Source: Tretioscincus oriximinensis
Taxonomy: Eukaryota > Chordata > Lepidosauria > Squamata > Gymnophthalmidae
Direction: 5' to 3'
DNA length: 64,000 bases
Assembly: GCA_022410635.1 (NCBI GenBank)
Contig: JAJVDF010000234.1
Location: 1,565,076 to 1,629,075 of the forward strand
A program made the translations under genes and the position numbers. Below the pieces are notes generated by a model, which did no database searches, had not been told where the DNA came from, and worked only from the letters and a program-made list of their open reading frames with translations. Shown piece after piece: positions 58,190-64,000 of the stretch (within the stretch, counting starts at the first letter, position 1; the number at the start of each line of letters is the position of its first letter).

Positions 58190-59495
58190 TTTATTTCCTA
58201 TGAATAAGATTTTTATCATTTCACAGAACTTTCTATCCAAACTGAATTCATTGCATACATTGATCAGATATTAATAATTAACTTTATTATAGGCTTTTAG
58301 GATATCTAATTGAAGAATAGCTGATTTCTCTTTTTGTTCTCTGACACATTGCGATATTGTAGTTATATTTTTTATTGCATCCCCTAAAGGTGCCATTTTC
58401 TTTTATAAACCCATATTAATCCTCTTGAATTATTAATGATAATATAGTAGCTAGTTTATTGGCTAGAACTTTTGTAAATAACAGAACAAAACAAGGGTGT
58501 CCATTATCCCCTTCATTATTCATAGTCACAATTGAAATTTTAANCAACATGATAAGAAAGGATTTAAATTAGGAAGGATTTAAAATAAATTAAATCCAAA
58601 ATAAACTTNTTTATGGATGATGTATTATTAATTTCAAAACAACTACTGAGAATGGTATCAGAAACAANGAAAACACTATTTTTGAAAGTTGTCAGTACAA
58701 GTGAATCTAAATAAATTGGAAATAATACTAACAAATACCGCATCACAAGAGCAACTAACTATAAGAAGAATATCAGGTTTAAAATTAGGAATTAAGAAAA
58801 TCAAATATTTGGGAATTTGGCTATATAAAGATCATAGAAAAACAACAAAAGATAATTACAATTGAACTTGGAAGGANATATAAAAACAATATATTAAACC
58901 AAAGAAAAGAAGAAATAATAATAGATATAATAAACAAATGGCAAGCAGATGTTATTATAAACAGCAATGAATTACAAACGCTAATAATCAATATCAAAAA
59001 AGAATAGGTGAGTAATACAAAATAAGCAAAAAGAAAGATAATGCACAGATGGCATAGAATACCAGCACAAATTACCCATTTTCAAGCAAATTTAAATAAT
59101 TACTGTTGTCATGGATGTAATGTAAGAGCAGATTATAATCATTTAATGTGGCAATGCCAAGAGGTGCAAATCTATTGGCAAAAAATTCAAAAATAAATAA
59201 ATAAAATTTATGGCACTTCAATAATTTTGACCAATAAAATGGTCACGCTGCAAGGCGACCTGGACAACCTTCAATCATCTATTAAAAAGAATTATCAGAG
59301 CGCTTATCTCGTGTGCACAATTAGTGTTATTTAGGGGGTCTTTTGCAGGGAGTCAAGATAAAACAAAATGGGATTTATGGCGACGGTACGAGGAGAGGGG
59401 AGAAAAGAAAAAAACAAAATTCTTATGTATGCTCTGTATTCTAAACATTGTCAAAAGCTTAGAAATAAAGAAATTTTAAAAAATTATTCTGGTCT
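58190..59495 (+). mobile_element. L1 LINE with inverted 5' segment (twin priming)
   Basis: 58,440-59,495 is a plus-strand L1 3' part: RT motif NRTKQGCPLSPSLFIVTIEI, then LFMDDVLLISKQLL (the FADD box as FMDD), and much further RWHRIPAQITHFQA with CCHGCNVRADYNHLMWQCQE, the L1 C-terminal zinc-finger-like region. The tail is AATAAAGAAATTTTAAAAAA. 58,432-58,190 read on the minus strand gives GFIKEN, then GDAIKNITTISQCVREQKEK, LQLDILKAYNKVNY (RT motif A) and EFSLDRKFCEMIKILFIGN. This is exactly the RT portion that should precede the plus-strand part. The 5' portion is thus inverted at the junction near 58,435. Many lesions; inactive. Confidence 0.85.
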
Positions 59496-61675
59496 ACTAG
59501 ACTGCTGAAGCTGCAGCTTGCATTATATCTGCCAAACAGATTGTGTCCATTTTCTCACACAAATGGTGGACTTTCAAGGAGAGAAAATAACTGACTTCCA
59601 CTCCCAGCCAAATACATCAAAATTGGATGGTCAAATTTGTTGTTTGCAGCTAACTAGTTTTGAAAAGAGATTGTGAACTGAACCATCAACTTTCTGCTTA
59701 GGAATACACACTGTAATATTCCTAAAATATAGTTAAAACATAACTCTTTCTTTACTCACTTCAAAAGAATGGCACAGATGGAAACGAAACATCCTGCTGA
59801 ATTTTCTATCGTGAGGCAATTTTCCAAGGTCTAAGAGGCTCCANTGTGTGTTCCTGTCCCTTGTGATCTTAGTGCCCAGACCTCGTGGATTCTGTTATTA
59901 ATCTTTTGTTTCATAAATGTTGACAGCACTTAAGGAAAAGGAAAAGAAAAAACCAAGAAAAAGTATGTGCAATTAAAAGGTGAACACATTCTTATTTTAT
60001 TATCAGCTCAGTGCTTTAAGGAAAGTTGTTATCATCAATTGTTATTTGAACTATGTTTCTATGTGTCTATGTTAAGAAGGGGCAGCACATTATGTCAAGC
60101 AACCTTAAAGAATTGGCAGAAGATGCAAGAGTGAGAACAACAACAAAAAATCAAAGCAACCTAGAAATCCTAGTGAATCCATATATTTTTGTCCATACAG
60201 TATGCCGTACTATACAAATAACTGGGGATTAGAGGCACGTCTACCCATTATCCAGAAACAGCAGTTCAATAATTGCTTTGTGTGTGTGAAAGAGCTTTCA
60301 TAAGTTGTTATATGATCATCACACACTGTCAGAAAATGTAAAATTTAGGGAACAAGTCTTTTAAACTATTATTTTAACCCTGGTTTATCCTAGTATCGAT
60401 AAATCTGCCTATTAAAGTGCTACTGCACTTTAAAGAAAAAATAATCATCATTTTTTAAACCTTTTCTGGATGCAGCTCTAGTGTTTCATAGATAGGATTC
60501 AGTCATCATCACATTGTATTTACAGAAAATTAATTTATGGAAGACTCTTTATCAGTGTTGTAAATTCAATCTTCCTGTTTCTAGGAATATAAACTTCAAA
60601 GGAAGTTAAAAAGAAGTGTTGCAGAGTTCATTTGTTCTCCTTCAGAACTGACTAGATTTTTCACATGTGGCAGCAGTTTAAGTGTGGGAGGCTGATGTAT
60701 TGAGTGTAAAATAAAGCTGATGTATTCAATGATATATGAAAGCACTTTATTGATTGCACGGATAAAAACAATGAAAAATAACAATTCATTTTTGTGCAAC
60801 ATTAATGCAGTGAAGGGGGAAATATGGAGTGTACGGATTAATCAATGACTTATTATATGTCTGAATAACTATTCCAAAGTATAAGCCTGCTTCCCCAAAA
60901 CTTCTCCATCTTTTTGTTTAATTCTCATTAAAATTATTCCTATAGTGATGTTTTTTCTGTTCTTACTATGTCCTATATTTCCAAATTAAGGCAAAAGGCT
61001 TTAAACCAGGTAAAATTTCTAACTCTTTAAACATCAGTATAAATTTTTTTTGATATAAATTCAGAATTCAAAATTTAAGGAAGAAGGTGTTATGAACTTT
61101 TCTTATATTCATGTTGTTATGACCAATGCTGTGGTAGGGAAGTGGGCTGTGTTTGAATTGGCCCTTATCATACTACTGCAATACATAGCAGAGTCTAATC
61201 TACATCAAAACAAGCCTTTCCTGTGTACTAGGTCCCCTAATTCAGAATAAGAGTGATGTGCAAACAGCATACCTCCCATATTCAGAAATACTATGGAGTA
61301 AATTTTGCCAGCACACTGTAGAGTTGGTGACCAAAATCCATCACCACAGATACCCCTGAGGCTAGAAACAAAGATTCCTCAAAACTCAAGACTTGAGGAT
61401 GCAAGTCTGAAACTCCCAAACTATGATACCACAGATTAAAGTGTATCAGTGCCATCAATGCACTGATTTATAAGCTATTTGAAGCCTGGGGGAATTTCAA
61501 AGATGCATTCCTAAGGCCATAGTGGCTAGAAACATGTGTTTCTAGACTTGGAGAACTGGAGAGGTAGATTTTGGTGGCATTCTATGTTTCACTGATAAAA
61601 TTTGCCCTCTTCCACTTTTTCCACATTAGCACCATATAAATGCAATGATATGGAATACAAGGTATCATTACTGGC
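59496..61675. other. Unique AT-rich sequence, no gene seen
   Basis: No exon, RNA gene or repeat recognised. Confidence 0.45.
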
Positions 61676-61678
61676 TGA

Positions 61679-62095
61679 GGCTGCGTGCATACCATGATGT
61701 AAAAACTGGTATAAAGTTATATTCTAGAATATAGCAGTCATGTGTCTATGCACACGAGATGTCTATATTCTGTGGCCAATGCCTCACATCGCTCCTCGAT
61801 CTCGTCACAATGCAGACCGAGGCTTTTTTTTTAACTTGCAGCAGCCTATGGAAAGAACTGCCGTGTTGTCACTTGTTTTATCCTCATGTGTCAGATTTGT
61901 GCACACGCATGCACGCTGCCACAGACGCGAGAGGACGGGGCTCTCTGGAACAATGCCCGAATATCCCAGCAATAGTTTGTTCTGGGATAAATGGCGCTTA
62001 CTGCGGGATGACTACTAAAAAATGCTTAACCCGTGTGCTGGAGTCTTCCTCATCTTACTCCGATCAAGGTAGAAATATGCTGTATGCATGCAGCC
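61679..62095 (+). mobile_element. Harbinger-like MITE, copy 4 (best preserved)
   Basis: 417 bp. Starts GGCTGCGTGCATACC and ends TATGCATGCAGCC, inverted termini of about 12 bp. Flanked by TGA on both sides (61,676-61,678 and 62,096-62,098). Contains ACATCGCTCCTCGATCTCGT, TTTGTGCACACGCATGCACG, GCCCGAATATCCCAGCAATA and CTTAACCCGTGTGCTGGAGT. The overlapping 92- and 117-aa frames span the whole element but are not conserved in the other three copies, so they are not taken as genes. Confidence 0.8.
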
Positions 62096-62098
62096 TGA

Positions 62099-63489
62099 GT
62101 CAGATTCACTAATCTATATTAATGACATTTATATTAAAAGGGCAAGAGAAGATTTGTTCTGGGGGTTTTCCCCAAATGTATTTCTGAACTTTTAGNAATG
62201 CTTAAAAATATTTGCATCCTTTCTGCTAGGGCAACTGGTTCAGAGTATGGAAAGGTGCAGACCAGTACTTTTTACATTATAGTGCTAACTAGTTTCCACC
62301 CTTACCTCAAAGCACAGACAAGTTCCAAACTATGAGTGTTAGAACTAAAATACTTANCCTTGGAGCCTCTAGGACATGCATTATGGCTGTATGTTTTCCA
62401 CTGAAATGCATCACTCATTACCCTCGAACACTAGAAGAATACCATCTTCACACCTCTTGTATTCTGAACCAGGGTCTCTGATCTTCTGGTAAACCCATTT
62501 ACCAAGGGCCTCACTGATCTGGATCATATTTTATCCAAAGCAGATGAACCACAACAATAGAGAATGAATCCCATAGATTGCATTAAAGTATAGATCAACA
62601 AGGTTCACAAACTTACAGGGGCTCATGAGCAGGATTAAAGGTAAATTTAAAAAAGCACTGATAAATATCCAGACAACTCCTTTACGAAACATTTGATCTC
62701 ATTTTCAGAAATGCTTTACCTATTGCTAATCAAATATAGAAAATAATATATGTATTAGTTATACAGAAAATAATGTTATTTTAATTCATACATCTTCTAG
62801 CACTTTAATACAACTACGTATTTTTTCTTGTTTGTGTAGATTATTGATTCATATTATGAGAGAAAAGCCTCTGAGTGAAATATTGACAGATTTTGGTGCA
62901 GTAATTAATACATCTTACCAACTGCTGTGAGATATTTGATATTGGATAGTTTAAACTTTTTCTACATGTTTCTCTCAGCTTTACAAGCTCTGTTATTAAG
63001 CTGTGAAAAATTGTTACAAATTTCGTTAAAATATGAACGATTATTGACTTGTAAGATTTGGGCTATAAACTTAGACTTTTATTGCTATTGCTATTTTGTC
63101 ATAGTTGTGATATGCACATTCCAGCTTTTTCGCCTTCAGCTCCCTGCAAGAAATATAAATTAAAATAATTATTTTCTTCACTATTCTGGAACTTAAAACA
63201 GCCTGCAGATAGCAAGGGGGAAATATGGAATCTTGTATGGCTCCCGCAGTTGCCTTGTACTGCCCCAGTCAGATAAAATTCCAGAATCACAGGGAATGCC
63301 TGGGCTTTTTCCTTGCCTGGTACTAGATCTTAGTTTTTAATGATGTCAAATATTGCAAAGTGCATAAGCACTGATTCTCACTTGCACAGTGAACATTTTG
63401 GGCCTTGTTTCACACTTTTCCTTGCATGGGGGGCATTTCCAACAAGATATATCCCATGAATAAGTTCCTAGTTAAGAAATAGCAAAAGA
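62099..63489. other. Unique AT-rich sequence, no gene seen
   Basis: Nothing recognised. Confidence 0.45.
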
Positions 63490-63513
63490 TAATACTCAAA
63501 TCTAGGCAGGAAA

Positions 63514-63774
63514 GTGAAGGAACTGGGAGCACAGGTAGTCTTCTCATCTATCCTCCCAGTGGATGGTCATGGAAGAAGAAGATGGAACAAGATTTTGAAG
63601 GTAAACAACTGGCTACGACGTTGGTGCTACCAACAGGGATTTGGATTTCTAGACCATGGAGTGACCTACTTATATGATGGACTCTTGGCAAGGGATGGGC
63701 TGCACCTTACAAGAATGGGAAAGAATATTTTTGGAAGGCATCTGGCATCACTCATCAGGAGAGCTTTAAACTAA
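63514..63774 (+). pseudogene. CR1 ORF1 C-terminal esterase (SGNH-type)
   Basis: Reads KELGAQVVFSSILPVDGHG, VNNWLRRWCYQQGFGFLDHG, then LLARDGLHLTRMGKNIFGRH and LASLIRRALN before the stop. CR1 ORF1 proteins of amniotes end in an esterase-like domain with the FSSILPV, FGF-DH and DG-HL-RGK features. The block-V Asp and His are in RDGLHL. The N-terminal half with the catalytic Ser is missing through truncation. No internal stop is present. The first Met is not a real start. Confidence 0.85.
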
Positions 63775-63914
63775 AGCAGAAGGGGAAGGNAAGTAAAAGG
63801 GCAGTCAAACATGTACAGCCATTGAATGCAGAGGACAATCTTACTGGCCAAATAAAAAGAGAAGACCAAAGGCAAAATGTTTTGGAGAGACCCAGAGAAG
63901 ACAAGCTAAATCAC

Positions 63915-64000
63915 AAACTAAAATGCTTCTACACTAATGCACAAAGCATGGGAAACAAACAAGAAGAATTGGACATCCTAACACAGGAAAATAAATACGA
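63915..64000 (+). pseudogene. CR1 ORF2 start, endonuclease N-terminus (partial)
   Basis: Reads LKCFYTNAQSMGNKQEELDI, the conserved TNA-S---K--EL opening of the APE-type endonuclease of CR1 ORF2. The catalytic residues lie outside the window. Whether the downstream element is intact cannot be judged from here. Confidence 0.8.

Larger units (their letters stand above)
63490..64000 (+). mobile_element. CR1 LINE entering ORF1/ORF2, continues past window
   Basis: 5'-truncated inside ORF1 at about 63,490-63,515, then runs off the right edge. It carries the ORF1 esterase end, a ~145-bp spacer and the first codons of ORF2. Together with the 3' fragment at 45.4-46.1 kb it shows CR1 as a younger active lineage in this genome. 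Confidence 0.85.

Noticed and set aside
61740..62112. 92- and 117-aa frames
   Set aside because: Lie inside MITE copy 4, and the frames are not preserved in the three other copies.
1..64000. Host protein-coding exons
   Set aside because: Every coding-like stretch with recognisable motifs belongs to a transposable element; remaining frames lack family features. Small non-conserved exons cannot be excluded.

Overview
This window looks like vertebrate nuclear DNA, most likely from a lepidosaur (lizard-type) reptile. It is AT-rich, and no open reading frame could be read as a host exon. It combines CR1-type LINEs ending in an ATTCTATG octamer, other CR1/L2-grade LINEs, L1, Penelope-like elements, DIRS/Ngaro tyrosine-recombinase retrotransposons with an SGNH-hydrolase domain, tRNA-derived SINEs and several MITE families. 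That mixture is typical of squamate and tuatara-like genomes. The species cannot be fixed from sequence alone. No CRISPR array, operon or bacterial gene was seen. The window is best described as a gene desert or a very large intron.

Layout. 0-27 kb is mostly unique AT-rich DNA with scattered repeats: a 186-bp tandem duplication at the left edge, a minus-strand Penelope fragment (2.3-3.3 kb), a hAT-type MITE with an 8-bp target duplication (4.4 kb), SINEs (5.0, 12.0, 13.4 kb), an inverted-repeat element (18.4-19.0 kb), a G/C-rich island (21.1-21.6 kb) and LINE tails. Two or three unique blocks (7.1-7.6, 10.9-11.2, 20.1-20.5 kb) carry transcription-factor-like motif clusters and are the best candidates for non-coding regulatory DNA.

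27-48 kb is the retroelement-rich core. It holds a CpG-rich block followed by a 47-48-bp minisatellite (28.2-29.0 kb), then a decayed but multi-domain DIRS/Ngaro element (29.0-32.4 kb), a fold-back Penelope insertion with a ~14-bp target duplication (38.4-39.1 kb), and an 83-bp almost perfect palindrome flanked by TA (39.6 kb). A second DIRS/Ngaro copy (39.7-41.1 kb) retains a nearly open SGNH frame. A third (44.95-48.05 kb) has been broken by a CR1 and by a Penelope element; the Penelope insertion left a 14-bp duplication.

48-64 kb has more unique DNA, several LINE fragments, an LTR-retrotransposon-like gag start (57.4-58.2 kb), an L1 with its 5' part inverted in the way expected of twin priming (58.2-59.5 kb), and a CR1 that enters ORF1 (esterase) and the start of ORF2 (endonuclease) before the window ends.

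A non-autonomous DNA transposon family of about 418 bp occurs four times (26.9, 33.2, 55.8 and 61.7 kb). Three copies have 3-bp flanking duplications (TAA, TTA, TGA), which suggests PIF/Harbinger-type mobilisation. All calls rest on reading the sequence and on recognised family motifs; no database search was run. Isolated single N bases occur throughout, roughly every few hundred bases.
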